A stretch of 64,000 bases of DNA from Alistipes sp. (lineage in GTDB: Bacteria; Bacteroidota; Bacteroidia; Bacteroidales; Rikenellaceae). Of the stretch, positions 33,669-42,532 are shown one piece after another; the stretch's first letter is position 1, and each line of letters begins with the position of its first letter. Below the pieces are notes generated by a model. That model was not told where the DNA came from. It did no database searches and saw nothing but the letters and a program-made list of their open reading frames with translations. The translations under genes were made by a program, and so were the position numbers. Location: contig JAGATC010000016.1 of the NCBI GenBank assembly GCA_017621455.1, forward strand, positions 91,134-155,133, in the 5' to 3' direction.

Positions 33669-35018
33669 TTAGAAAACTACAGAAGAGAGTGACATAGGGA
33701 AGTTGCGAGCCTCCTTGTTAAGAACCTTAGCAGTAGGAGTTGCAGCCTTGGTTAGCTCCAAAGCGCCAGCACGGTATACTGCGGGGAATGACTCGATGAA
33801 GAAATAGAGCTGACCCTCCTGGCTTACGCCATAAAGCTCTGTGCATACAACCTCAGCCTCAGCCTCAGTACCATCATTAAATTTAACACCGAACTTACCA
33901 GTCTCACCTGTTACTGTGCCATCCTCAGCCATTGTAAGAGTGTGAGCAGGAACCTCGCCACCGAAATCGTTAAGACCCAACAACTCGCCATCAACAGCTA
34001 CAAATGGCAACCACATATAAGTTATGCCATCCGCATCAGAACCAATGCTAAAGTTAGTTGCGATTGTAAGAGTGTTCTCCACAACGTAACCTACGGTAGG
34101 ATTATCCTCACCCAATACGCTGAGACCGTCGATAACTACCATGTCGGGAGCAGTTGCGCTTGCAGCAATAGTCAAAGTGAAGGTCTCATCCTTAGCTGAC
34201 AATGTACCAGCACCATTATCACCGATTGAAATAACCTGTGAAGTCTTAGCATTCCAAGTACCAATCCAAGCCTGAGTCTCAGCAGGAACCTCAAAATCAG
34301 AAGTAGTAATCTCGTTGCTTGTAAAGAACTCCTGACCAGCCACGTTCTTAACCCATACATAAGCTGTATAGCTTGTATTAGCTGAGCAACCACCATAGAT
34401 TATCTCAAGGCCATCTGCAGAGTTGATAAGCTCCAATGCACCAGTGATATTGTCGAAAGTATTCAAGTTACCCTTGATCTGAGCGTCAGAAACACCTTCA
34501 AGACCCTCAGTCGCGAACAAACCATACTTGATATCAGCAACATCAGTACCCTTCCAAAGAGCCTTCACACCATTGTAAGGCTGATATACCATAACCTGAC
34601 CATTACCATAATCAACAGTCTCGTCAACCTCGGGAAGAGATAGGGTCTGAGTGAACCAGTCTACAGAGGTAGCACCTGTAATGGTAACTGAAATCTTAGC
34701 CATCTCTGAATCGGTATAACCCTCAGCTGTAGCCATTACACGGATGTCGTAAGTACCAGCGTTAAGGTTCTCAAAAGTGTAAGAAAGCTCCTCAGTGGTG
34801 TAGTTCTTACCCTTAAGGTTTACACGGTAAGCCTCAGCGTTCTCAACAGCACCCCAAGATACAGTGATAGAGGTCTCGGTGTGAGTCTCCGAAAGCTCAG
34901 GAGTAGCGAGCTTACCACCCTCGTTACCGCCGCCCTGTGGACCGGGCTCATCATTACCGCAAGCTGCAAATGCGAATACAGCAGCAGCGATCATCATCAT
35001 TGAAAAAAACTTTTTCAT
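33669..35018 (-). CDS. Fibronectin type III-containing lipoprotein
   Basis: 449 residues. The signal peptide MKKFFSMMMIAAAVFAFAAC gives a lipid-anchored Cys20, followed by a Gly-rich spacer NDEPGPQGGGNEGG. An Fn3 domain (about 38-110, ATPELSETHTETSITVSWG, ENAEAYRVNLKG) leads into a long beta-rich region of unknown family. An N-D-E-x-G spacer after the lipobox suggests surface export through the Bacteroidota LES-type signal, which needs acidic residues near Cys. Its codon use favours abundant codons, suggesting strong expression. A promoter-like TTTG-N22-TATCTTCG (35174-35207) would give a leader of about 150 nt. Its ligand is unknown. Confidence 0.8.
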   Translation of the reverse strand: MKKFFSMMMIAAAVFAFAACGNDEPGPQGGGNEGGKLATPELSETHTETSITVSWGAVENAEAYRVNLKGKNYTTEELSYTFENLNAGTYDIRVMATAEGYTDSEMAKISVTITGATSVDWFTQTLSLPEVDETVDYGNGQVMVYQPYNGVKALWKGTDVADIKYGLFATEGLEGVSDAQIKGNLNTFDNITGALELINSADGLEIIYGGCSANTSYTAYVWVKNVAGQEFFTSNEITTSDFEVPAETQAWIGTWNAKTSQVISIGDNGAGTLSAKDETFTLTIAASATAPDMVVIDGLSVLGEDNPTVGYVVENTLTIATNFSIGSDADGITYMWLPFVAVDGELLGLNDFGGEVPAHTLTMAEDGTVTGETGKFGVKFNDGTEAEAEVVCTELYGVSQEGQLYFFIESFPAVYRAGALELTKAATPTAKVLNKEARNFPMSLSSVVF

Positions 35019-35173
35019 AATTGATTTGTTAATATTAAAAAATAAGTTAAAAGTTGTTTCTCGTCTTTTCTGTTTTGTGCTACTAACATAAATAACGCCA
35101 CACAGTGGGCAATTATTACATCAACATAGCACTATGAAGATGCTCTAAACCATGTAGACACACTTTCACGATG

Positions 35174-35207
35174 CGAAGATAAACAAAAAAAACTATATCT
35201 CGGCAAA
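35174..35207 (-). promoter_or_regulatory. Possible promoter of the Fn3 lipoprotein gene
   Basis: On the minus strand TTTG (35207-35204), 22 nt, TATCTTCG (35181-35174), one mismatch to the consensus. The distance to ATG 35018 is about 150 nt. Confidence 0.4.
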
Positions 35208-35346
35208 AAGCCCAAGAAAAATTGGGATAGGTAGATTTTTTTTCAGCGTGAGTGAGTAGGAGCAGGGAGATGAGTGGGATAGGATTGAGAGAAGCAGAGA
35301 AAGACGAAAGAGACGTAAGAGACGACAACGAAGTCGTGTATCATTT

Positions 35347-35424
35347 TTCTCTATTGTCTCTGTTGTCCCTGCGTTTCTGTTGTCTCTGTTGTCCCTGCGT
35401 TTCTGTTGTCTCTGTTGTCCCTGC
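35347..35424. repeat. 26-bp tandem repeat, three units
   Basis: The unit GTTTCTGTTGTCTCTGTTG plus TCCCTGC occurs exactly at 35373-35398 and 35399-35424 and with a few changes at 35347-35372. Units have an internal TCTGTTGTC subrepeat. There are no spacers, so it is not a CRISPR. It lies in the gene-free region 35019-35668 with structured elements F and G. Confidence 0.85.
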
Positions 35425-35431
35425 TATCAAA

Positions 35432-35541
35432 AGATGTTACGCTTGGTCTATCGCAAAAGAAGATCCCCTCGGGATAGTACTCATAGTACAGCCCGAGGGG
35501 TCTTACTTTTAATAATGTGCCGCAGATTGCGGCTTATCACG
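35432..35541. repeat. Structured 3'-end element, copy G
   Basis: The inner stem GATCCCCTCGGG/CCCGAGGGGTC is capped by GTAC-TCATA-GTAC. Left part GTTACGCTTGGTCTATCGC parallels copy A. The outer left arm is lost, and the right arm CTTATCACGG abuts copy F. Confidence 0.7.
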
Positions 35542-35544
35542 GTA

Positions 35545-35670
35545 AATTTCTTGTCAGAAGGGGTCTAATTTGGTCTCGACACGAAGAAGCCCGGATGGGA
35601 CATACTTGAGGTATTTCCCATTCGGGCTTCTGACTGAGAGGCCGAAGTAGACCCCTTATCACAAGAAATT
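35545..35670. repeat. Structured 3'-end element, copy F
   Basis: The outer arms AATTTCTTGTCAGAAGGGGT and ACCCCTTATCACAAGAAATT pair. The inner stem AAGCCCGGATGGGA/TCCCATTCGGGCTT is capped by TAC-TTGAG-GTA. Its right end includes the TAA stop of the OmpA-like gene. Confidence 0.8.
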
Positions 35671-37423
35671 ACAAGGTGATCTCCTTGCCAATGTAGTTGC
35701 GAAGATTAACATCCTTCTTGCAACGCTCTGCGTATGAAGCATCCTTAGCGATAGCGCTCTTAAGCTCAGCAGTAGCTGTAGCGAAGTCGCCCTGCTTAGT
35801 AGCGATTACAGCACGGAGGTAGTCAGCCTCAGCAGTAGTGTTGTTTGCGATGTACTGCTTAGCTGCAGTGTAGTCAGCGTTCATGGTAGCAGCAACAGCA
35901 GCGTTGTAACCCTCGAGCTGTGACTGAGCCTGAGCGTAGTTACCCTCAGCAGCTGCAGCAAGAGCCTTAGCCTCGTTAGAAGCGTTAGCAGTGTAAGCCT
36001 TAGCAGCCTCGGTGTCACCGTTCATAAGGTTAACAAGAGCAAGGTTGTTGTTGATCTCTGAAGCGTTGCCAGCCTTTACAGCCTTAGCGAAAGCCTCAGC
36101 AGCCTTCTTACCCTCACCTACCTTTGCGTAAGCGATACCAAGGTTGTTGTATGCTACAGCACCACCCTCAGCGGTAGCAGCCTCCAATACAGCGATGTCC
36201 TCGTTAGGAGTGAGCTTGCCAGTAGAAGCGATGTGAAGCTTCTCCAAAACGGTGAGCTCGTCGAACTTACCAGCGCGAACCAATGCGATCATCTCGTCGT
36301 CGGTCTTACCAGTGATGTCTGAGCTGTTTACAAGCTGAGCACGACGCAACTGGGGAAGAATCTCCTCCTTCAAAGCGCCAAATACCTGTGACATGTTCTT
36401 GATCTGCTCCTCACGCTCTGAAGATGACTCGTAGCTCTCGAGAACTGAAAGGATAAGCTCCTTATCCTCGATGTCTGAAGCGGCAACAAGCTCCTTGAAG
36501 CCCTCCCAGTCCTCACCATACGATGCAGCGTCGAGCTCCAAGCCCATGTCTGCGAGCAACTTCTCAGCAGCCTTGCGACCTGACTCGCTACGTGCAGCTG
36601 AAAGCTTGTCGTTGAACTTCTCAGGACCATCGGGTGAAGCGTAACCGTTAACGTAGATGTTCTGCTTGATGCGGTCGTTATCCTTCTGAGCAGCTACATT
36701 CTCCTGGAATGCTGTGAGCTCGTCGCTTGACTGAGCCTTCTTAGACAAGTTAGAAGAGTTGATAGCGTACATGTAGTTAGCCTTAGTAACCTCAGTAGTT
36801 ACGTTCTTGTAGCCAGAAGCCATAGGCTGCATAGCAGATGCATAGTCGAGGTCCTTCTGAAGAGTGTTAACACCCTCAGCGATAGTGAGACCGAACTGAC
36901 GCTTCAAAGCATCAGCCTCAGCACCACCTGCCTCCAAGATAGCTGCCTCCTCCTTAGTGGGGATAGCACCATTGTTGAGGTTTACCAAAGTAAACTCCTT
37001 GCAAGCACCCTTAGGACACTTGATCTCGGCGCGAAGCTGAAGCTGGCTGCATGCCATACGATCGTCGTAAGGGAACGATACGTGCATAGTGTACTTGCCA
37101 CCGTCTTTCTTGTCGATAACTGTGTAGTTGTCATCAACCTTTGAGCCCTGGAAGTACTGAGTAGTACCAGCTACCTCACCGCCCTCGAATACCATAACGG
37201 GAGTAACCTTCAACACAGCCTTAGCGTTGAAATACTTAACGGGGAACTCAACGGTGATGTCAGCCTCAACCTTACCGTTGTTCAACACCAAAACCTCAGG
37301 AGTAACTGTAAGCTTTACATCATCCTGGTTCTTGGCCATCTTTTTGAAACAGTTACAGCCAGAAAGCGTCAAGACTACAACTGCGAGCATAGCGCTCATC
37401 TTGAAAAGATTTTTCATAGACAT
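35669..37423 (-). CDS. OmpA-like lipoprotein with C-terminal TPR repeats
   Basis: 584 residues. The signal peptide ends in the lipobox LSGC (about residue 23). A beta-rich N-terminal half (VKLTVTPEVLVLNNGKVEAD) is followed by an OmpA-type region with IKQNIYVNGYASPDGPEKFNDKL and RSESGRKAAEKLL. TPR-like helices (AVAYNNLGIAYAKVGEGKKA, EAFAKAVKAGNASEINNNLA) and an Ala-rich helical tail complete it. It probably anchors the outer membrane to peptidoglycan. Both M1 and M3 are possible starts. Codon bias is strong, as in abundant envelope proteins. The stop codon is the edge of structured element F. Confidence 0.85.
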   Translation of the reverse strand: MSMKNLFKMSAMLAVVVLTLSGCNCFKKMAKNQDDVKLTVTPEVLVLNNGKVEADITVEFPVKYFNAKAVLKVTPVMVFEGGEVAGTTQYFQGSKVDDNYTVIDKKDGGKYTMHVSFPYDDRMACSQLQLRAEIKCPKGACKEFTLVNLNNGAIPTKEEAAILEAGGAEADALKRQFGLTIAEGVNTLQKDLDYASAMQPMASGYKNVTTEVTKANYMYAINSSNLSKKAQSSDELTAFQENVAAQKDNDRIKQNIYVNGYASPDGPEKFNDKLSAARSESGRKAAEKLLADMGLELDAASYGEDWEGFKELVAASDIEDKELILSVLESYESSSEREEQIKNMSQVFGALKEEILPQLRRAQLVNSSDITGKTDDEMIALVRAGKFDELTVLEKLHIASTGKLTPNEDIAVLEAATAEGGAVAYNNLGIAYAKVGEGKKAAEAFAKAVKAGNASEINNNLALVNLMNGDTEAAKAYTANASNEAKALAAAAEGNYAQAQSQLEGYNAAVAATMNADYTAAKQYIANNTTAEADYLRAVIATKQGDFATATAELKSAIAKDASYAERCKKDVNLRNYIGKEITL

Positions 37424-37477
37424 TAAAAATAGTTAGTAAATAAAGTTATTGGTTTTTTCTGTTTGCAATTTATATAA

Positions 37478-37514
37478 CGTCGGCACCATACTTTATTATA
37501 TATGGTGCACGACG
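37478..37514 (-). terminator. Hairpin after pnp
   Basis: CGTCG and CACCATA pair with TATGGTG and CGACG around an AT-rich loop, with a 1/2-nt internal loop. It lies 11 nt after the pnp stop on the minus strand. No T-run follows, so it may act as an RNA 3'-end stabiliser rather than a terminator. Confidence 0.5.
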
Positions 37515-37524
37515 GTAATCCCTA

Positions 37525-39759
37525 TTAGTGGCGCTCACGACGTGGACCGCGGTGCTCACGCTTCTCGCCATCGTTGTGCTCACGAGGCTTGCGCTCGCGG
37601 GGCTCACGCTCAACCCAACCCTCAGGCTTGGGCAAAAGAGCCTTGCGCGAGAGCTTCAACTTGCCAGTTTTCTGGTCCTTGGCGATGAGCTTAACCTCAA
37701 TCATATCGCCCTCCTTAAGGCCAGTCTCCTCCATGGTCTCGAAGCGCTTGTAGTCAATCTCCGAGATGTGAAGAAGAGCGTCCTTGCCAGGAAGAATCTC
37801 AACGAATGCACCGAAGTCTACGATAGAGCGAATCTTGCCGTTGTAGGTCTCACCAATCTCAGGGACAGCAACAATAGCCTTGATGCGTGCCAATGCAGCA
37901 TCCAAAGCCTCCTTATCCTGACCAAAGATGTCGACAATACCCTTCTCGTCAACCTCGGTGATGGTGATAGTGGTGCCCGTAGTCTTCTGAATATCCTGGA
38001 TAACCTTACCACCAGGGCCGATAACAGCACCGATGAAGTCCTGAGGAATGGTAATCTGAACGATACGAGGAACGAATGGCTTGTAGTCCTCACGAGGCTC
38101 AGCGATAGTCTCAACGAGCTTGTCGAGGATGTGGAGACGACCCTGACGAGCCTGCTCCAAAGCCTTGGCCAACACCTCGTATGAGAGGCCATCAACCTTG
38201 ATATCCATCTGAGTTGCGGTGATACCGTCACGTGTACCTGTAACCTTGAAGTCCATATCGCCCAAGTGGTCCTCGTCGCCAAGGATGTCTGACAACACAG
38301 CCCAGCGGCCAGTAGCCGAGTCAGAGATAAGACCCATAGCGATACCCGATACAGGCTTGCGGAGCTTAACACCAGCATCCATAAGAGCCAAAGTACCAGC
38401 ACATACGGTAGCCATAGACGACGAGCCGTTAGACTCGAGAATATCCGAAACTACGCGAACAGCATAGGGGTTCTCCTCGCCCAGGGGTACCATAGGCTTC
38501 AATGCACGCCATGCAAGGTGGCCGTGACCAATCTCACGACGGCTCAAACCACGTGCGGGACGTGCCTCACCAGTAGAGAATGGAGGGAAGTTGTAGTGCA
38601 ATACGAACTGCTCGCTGCCCTGAACCAAAACCTCATCCTTCTGCTTCTCGTCGAGCTTTGTACCGAGAGTTACGGTGGTCAACGACTGGGTCTCACCACG
38701 TGTGAAGATTGCCGAGCCGTGTGCGCAAGGCAAGTAGTCCACCTCACACCAGATGGGACGAATCTCGTCGGTACGACGACCATCGAGACGCTTACCCTCG
38801 TCGAGAATCATATTACGCATAGCCTTCTTCTGAACATCGTCGTGGAAGTACTTATGGATGAGCGGAGCCTTCTCCTCGAGTTCCTCCTCGGTAAAGCGCG
38901 ATGCGAACTCTGCCTCCAAAGCATCGAAGGCCTCAGCGCGCTCATGCTTCATAGTACCGCTGGTAGCGATAGCATAAGCCTTATCGTAGAGCTCCGAGAT
39001 GATGGTCTGGCGAAGCTCCTCGTCGTTAGTCTCGTGGCAGTACTCGCGCTTAACATCCTTACCAAGCTCCTTCATAAGCTCAATCTGCACAGCGCAGTGC
39101 TTCTTAATCTCCTCGTGAGCGAACATGATGGCACCGAGCATAACCTCCTCCGATACCTCGTTCATCTCACCCTCAACCATGAGGATGTTGTCGATAGTAC
39201 CACCCACCATGATGTCGAGGTCGGCACGCTTCATAGCCTCAAAGCCAGGGTTGATGACATACTCGCCATCGATGCGTGCTACGCGAACCTCCGAGATAGG
39301 ACCACCAAATGGAATGTCCGAAACGGCCAAAGCAGCCGATGCAGCAAGACCTGCCAAAGCATCGGGCTGAATATCTTTCTCTGCCGAGATAAGGTTAACG
39401 GTAACGAAAACCTCGGCATGGTAATCTGCAGGGAAAAGAGGACGCAATGCACGGTCGATAAGACGTGCAACCAAAATCTCAGAGTCGCCAGCCTTACCCT
39501 CACGCTTCATAAAGCCACCGGGGAAACGACCACACGACGCATACTTCTCCTTATACTCCACCTGCAAGGGCATGAAATCGGTGCCCTCCTTAGCATCCTT
39601 AGCGGCAACAACGGTACCCAAAAGCATCGTGTCACCCATACGAACAACCACCGAGCCATCAGCCTGCTTCGCAAGCTTGCCAGTCTCGATCATAATCTCA
39701 CGACCATCAGCCAGCGTGATTGTCTTCTGTACAGCATTGTACAACTTGTTAGCTTCCAT
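37525..39759 (-). CDS. pnp: Polyribonucleotide nucleotidyltransferase
   Basis: 744 residues. The two RNase PH domains are visible ([33 protein letters not shown] in the first; [32 protein letters not shown] and [25 protein letters not shown] in the second). A KH domain ([21 protein letters not shown]) and an S1 domain ([30 protein letters not shown]) follow. The last 25 residues are an Arg/Glu/His-rich tail ([18 protein letters not shown]). It degrades RNA 3' to 5' phosphorolytically. It follows rpsO by 114 nt, the widely conserved rpsO-pnp order. Confidence 0.97.
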   Translation of the reverse strand: MEANKLYNAVQKTITLADGREIMIETGKLAKQADGSVVVRMGDTMLLGTVVAAKDAKEGTDFMPLQVEYKEKYASCGRFPGGFMKREGKAGDSEILVARLIDRALRPLFPADYHAEVFVTVNLISAEKDIQPDALAGLAASAALAVSDIPFGGPISEVRVARIDGEYVINPGFEAMKRADLDIMVGGTIDNILMVEGEMNEVSEEVMLGAIMFAHEEIKKHCAVQIELMKELGKDVKREYCHETNDEELRQTIISELYDKAYAIATSGTMKHERAEAFDALEAEFASRFTEEELEEKAPLIHKYFHDDVQKKAMRNMILDEGKRLDGRRTDEIRPIWCEVDYLPCAHGSAIFTRGETQSLTTVTLGTKLDEKQKDEVLVQGSEQFVLHYNFPPFSTGEARPARGLSRREIGHGHLAWRALKPMVPLGEENPYAVRVVSDILESNGSSSMATVCAGTLALMDAGVKLRKPVSGIAMGLISDSATGRWAVLSDILGDEDHLGDMDFKVTGTRDGITATQMDIKVDGLSYEVLAKALEQARQGRLHILDKLVETIAEPREDYKPFVPRIVQITIPQDFIGAVIGPGGKVIQDIQKTTGTTITITEVDEKGIVDIFGQDKEALDAALARIKAIVAVPEIGETYNGKIRSIVDFGAFVEILPGKDALLHISEIDYKRFETMEETGLKEGDMIEVKLIAKDQKTGKLKLSRKALLPKPEGWVEREPRERKPREHNDGEKREHRGPRRERH

Positions 39760-39825
39760 AAAAAATTTAAAAAACCTCTTAAAAAATCCTCAAAAAATAT
39801 CTCAAATAAAAATTGATTTCGGTGT

Positions 39826-39859
39826 AAATGAAGGCAACACCAAGGCGCTGCCTTCATTT
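39826..39859 (-). promoter_or_regulatory. Hairpin between rpsO and pnp
   Basis: An 11-bp perfect stem AAATGAAGGCA/TGCCTTCATTT encloses a 12-nt loop. The T-rich tract comes only about 10 nt later. In E. coli the equivalent place holds an attenuator and an RNase III site that mediates pnp autocontrol, so a processing or attenuation role is plausible. Confidence 0.5.
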
Positions 39860-39873
39860 GCTGCACATCCGTA

Positions 39874-40143
39874 CTACTTACGGAGGTTAAGAGTCTTGAT
39901 GATTGCGCGGTAACGCTCGATATCAACCTCCTTCAAGTACATAAGCAACTTACGACGCTTACCTACGAGGCGCAACAACGAACGCTGTGTGCCGTAGTCG
40001 TGACGATTGCTCTTCATGTGCTCGGTAAGGTGGTTGATACGGTAGGTGAATAACGCGATCTGGCTCTCGGGTGAACCTGTGTCGGTTGTAGACTTGCCGT
40101 ACTGGCCAAACAACTCCTGCTTCTTTTCAGGTGTCAAATACAT
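39874..40143 (-). CDS. rpsO: 30S ribosomal protein S15
   Basis: 89 residues. LTPEKKQELFGQYGKSTTDTGSPESQIALF, HDYGTQRSLLRLVGKRRKLLMYLK and the RYRAIIKTLNLRK end are S15 signatures. It binds the central domain of 16S rRNA early in 30S assembly. A complete promoter and a structured leader of about 100 nt precede it. Confidence 0.97.
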   Translation of the reverse strand: MYLTPEKKQELFGQYGKSTTDTGSPESQIALFTYRINHLTEHMKSNRHDYGTQRSLLRLVGKRRKLLMYLKEVDIERYRAIIKTLNLRK

Positions 40144-40247
40144 AAAATTAAAAGTTTTATGGTGCGCATCCTTCTCATTTCCCGAGGATTACGCCCCTGG
40201 TTCCACTCCACGACAGATCATCCTTACCTTAGATCCTGCCGGAGCGT
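40144..40247 (-). promoter_or_regulatory. Structured 5' leader of rpsO (possible S15 autoregulatory RNA)
   Basis: The region from the predicted start (about 40246) to ATG 40143 is GC-richer than flanking DNA. It contains a hairpin GCG-TA-ATCCT/AGGAT-GCGC just before a T/A-rich spacer and the start codon, plus a GGATC...GATCT pairing upstream. S15 represses its own translation through unrelated leader structures in several phyla. That this leader does so is inference. Confidence 0.45.
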
Positions 40248-40251
40248 GCGG

Positions 40252-40282
40252 CAAAGATACATCATTTTTTACGAAAAGCAAA
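40252..40282 (-). promoter_or_regulatory. Promoter of rpsO-pnp
   Basis: On the minus strand TTTG (40282-40279), 19 nt, TATCTTTG (40259-40252): a full consensus match. Confidence 0.85.
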
Positions 40283-40576
40283 GCCTTTTTCAAAGAAAAA
40301 GATAAAAATAATATTCTCGGTGCTAATCTGACGACATAACACACAAACACACAGCAAATAGAACGGAACTAAAATTCACCCATATTACGCCATTATATCA
40401 CTCAGCCACGCAATACATAAAGCATCTTTTTGAAAGGTTATATATTCTTTTTAATGGCTATAATTAAAATAAATATAGACACATATACATCACCATACCC
40501 TACCACCATTTTTCTATATTTCGCATAAATGAGACATTTTCATTGTAAACATAGTGGAAAATTGGATTTTTTTTTC

Positions 40577-40584
40577 TATCTTTG
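40577..40584 (+). promoter_or_regulatory. -7 box of apbE
   Basis: TATCTTTG lies 27 nt before the apbE ATG. No -33 TTTG is found at the usual distance. The rest of 40285-40576 is AT-rich with no gene seen. Confidence 0.6.
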
Positions 40585-40610
40585 TCGGTCGTATGTATAC
40601 ATAGGATTTA

Positions 40611-41618
40611 ATGGTTATTTCAAAACTACATAGATTACTCATTGCTGCATTTGTCATATCGCTCATGGCCGTGGCGTGCTCAACTTCTAAGGGTGACTAC
40701 ATCACCATTGAGGGTGAGGCACTCGGCACATTCGTACAGGTGAAGTGCAACACCACACGCACTACTGCTGACATCGAGGAGCGCATAGCATCAATCGACC
40801 AGGAGATGAAGGCGTCGATGTCTATTTTCAACAGCGAGTCGCTCATCTCGGCGATAAACACCAACCAGAGCAACCGCCTCGACGAGCACCTCATTTACAA
40901 CATTGAGCTTGCTGAGCGTTTCTACACCCTCAGCGATGGCGCATACGACATCACCGTAAAACCCCTCACCGACGCGTGGGGCTTTGGTCGCGATGCCTCG
41001 GTGGCAGAGCCCAACATCGACTCGTTGCTCGAGTTTGTGGGCTACGACCGCATAGCCGTCGTTGACAACAAGCTCATTAAAGAGGATAGCCGCACGCAGA
41101 TAGACCTCAACTCCATAGCTAAGGGCTACACCGTGGATGTGGTAGCCGAGGAGTTAGAGTCGTTAGGCATAGTCGACTACATCGTCAACATAGGCGGCGA
41201 GATACGCTGCCGTGGGCGCAATGCCCAGGGCAAAAAGTGGTCAATAGGCATCGAGACACCATACGACGGCAACATGTCTATGGACTCGATAGAGAAGATA
41301 GTGGAGATTGAGGGTGGTGCGCTCGCTACATCGGGCAACTACCGCCGCTTCTACCTCAACGACGAGGGCGAAAAGATTGTGCACACCATAGACCCCCGCA
41401 CGGGCTACTCCGTTACGAGCAGTCTTCTGTCGGCTACGGTCGTAGCACCCACATGTGCTGAGGCAGATGCCGCAGCTACGATGTTTATGGCGCTCGGCTC
41501 GGAGGGTGGTGCCGTAGAGCTCGCACAGAGGTGTGAGGCAACATACGGCTGGAAGTACTACTTCATCTTCGCAGATGGCGACAACTACCACATTGAGTGT
41601 TCCGAGGAGTTCAAATAA
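40611..41618 (+). CDS. apbE: FAD:protein FMN transferase (ApbE)
   Basis: 335 residues, with a lipobox signal (FVISLMAVACSTSKG, Cys23). ApbE motifs are GTFVQVKCNTT near the N-terminus, LSDGAYDITVKPLTDAWGFG, DLNSIAKGYTVDVVAEEL, IGGEIRCRGRNAQGKKW and the metal-binding HTIDPRTGYSV. It attaches FMN covalently to periplasmic-side subunits such as NqrB/NqrC and RnfG. No such target lies nearby. It is followed after 36 nt by a lipid kinase gene. Confidence 0.95.
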   Translation: MVISKLHRLLIAAFVISLMAVACSTSKGDYITIEGEALGTFVQVKCNTTRTTADIEERIASIDQEMKASMSIFNSESLISAINTNQSNRLDEHLIYNIELAERFYTLSDGAYDITVKPLTDAWGFGRDASVAEPNIDSLLEFVGYDRIAVVDNKLIKEDSRTQIDLNSIAKGYTVDVVAEELESLGIVDYIVNIGGEIRCRGRNAQGKKWSIGIETPYDGNMSMDSIEKIVEIEGGALATSGNYRRFYLNDEGEKIVHTIDPRTGYSVTSSLLSATVVAPTCAEADAAATMFMALGSEGGAVELAQRCEATYGWKYYFIFADGDNYHIECSEEFK

Positions 41619-41654
41619 CGAGACGAATAAAGAACGTGAGTTATCAACTGAACT

Positions 41655-42506
41655 ATGAAGGCGCTGATTATATATAACCCGAAAGCGGGCAGGGGACGAT
41701 CGCAGGCATTTGCAGAGGCTGCGGTGGCACTATTTGCTGAGCGGGATATATGCCTTAAGCCCAAAGCGCTCACGCTCGGCGAAAACCCATTCGATGGGGA
41801 TGAAGATGCAGAGCTTGTGGTGATTTGTGGTGGCGATGGCAGCATCAACTACGTGGTCAACTGCATGCGCCAGAAGGGGTTAAACCCCACGCTCGGCATT
41901 GTGCCCATGGGTACGGCCAACGACATGGCTAATGCGTTGGGGATACCTCGCAGCCACAAAAGAGCGCTCAAACGCATCCTTGAGGGCGAGGTGCACAACA
42001 TAGATTGTGGCAAGGTGAACGACCGCTACTTTGTCAACGTGCTAAGCTTCGGCATGGGTACTACTGCGTCGCAGCATACCCCACGAGACTTAAAGAAGCA
42101 CCTTGGCAAGTTGGCATACATCAAGCCTGGCCTCGACGAGTTGCTCAAGATGCACCCCGTGAGGGTGAACATCAAGACCGAGAGCGAGGAGTTTACGGGA
42201 GATATACTCATCTTCCTGGCATTCAACGGCGTAACCGCGGGACGCATGCACCTGGCGCGTAACTCACGCATCGACGACGGTCTACTCGATGTAGCCATCC
42301 TCGAGGCACGCAATGCGGTATTGTCGTATGGCGACATGGTGCACTACCTCCTTGGAGGCAACCCCGAGGCTGTGCATCACTTCCGCTGCTCACACATGGA
42401 GGTGACCGTAGAGCAAGATCTCGACACCGACATCGATGGCGAGCCAGGGCCCAACTTCCCGCTCACCATAAGCTGTGAGCACGGAGGCCTAAAAATTAGG
42501 TATTAG
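41655..42506 (+). CDS. Diacylglycerol/lipid kinase family protein (YegS/DgkB-like)
   Basis: 283 residues. The DAGK catalytic domain has IIYNPKAGRGRSQAF at the N-terminus, the nucleotide loop VICGGDGSINYVVNC and GTANDMANALGIP. The C-terminal beta-sandwich contains FLAFNGVTAGRMHLARNSRIDDGLLDV and ends with DIDGEPGPNFPLTISCEHGGLKIRY. It should phosphorylate a lipid such as diacylglycerol or a sphingoid base at the inner membrane; Bacteroidales make sphingolipids, but the substrate is not determined by sequence. It lies between apbE and an AraC regulator. Confidence 0.9.
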   Translation: MKALIIYNPKAGRGRSQAFAEAAVALFAERDICLKPKALTLGENPFDGDEDAELVVICGGDGSINYVVNCMRQKGLNPTLGIVPMGTANDMANALGIPRSHKRALKRILEGEVHNIDCGKVNDRYFVNVLSFGMGTTASQHTPRDLKKHLGKLAYIKPGLDELLKMHPVRVNIKTESEEFTGDILIFLAFNGVTAGRMHLARNSRIDDGLLDVAILEARNAVLSYGDMVHYLLGGNPEAVHHFRCSHMEVTVEQDLDTDIDGEPGPNFPLTISCEHGGLKIRY

Positions 42507-42532
42507 ATAGGAATAGTTAGATTAGACAAGAT

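Noticed and set aside
35347..35424. CRISPR-like direct repeats
   Set aside because: Units are contiguous without spacers, and no cas genes are present.
38518..39816. 432-codon open frame on the plus strand
   Set aside because: It is antisense to pnp, whose domains are unmistakable; the long frame follows from pnp's codon bias.
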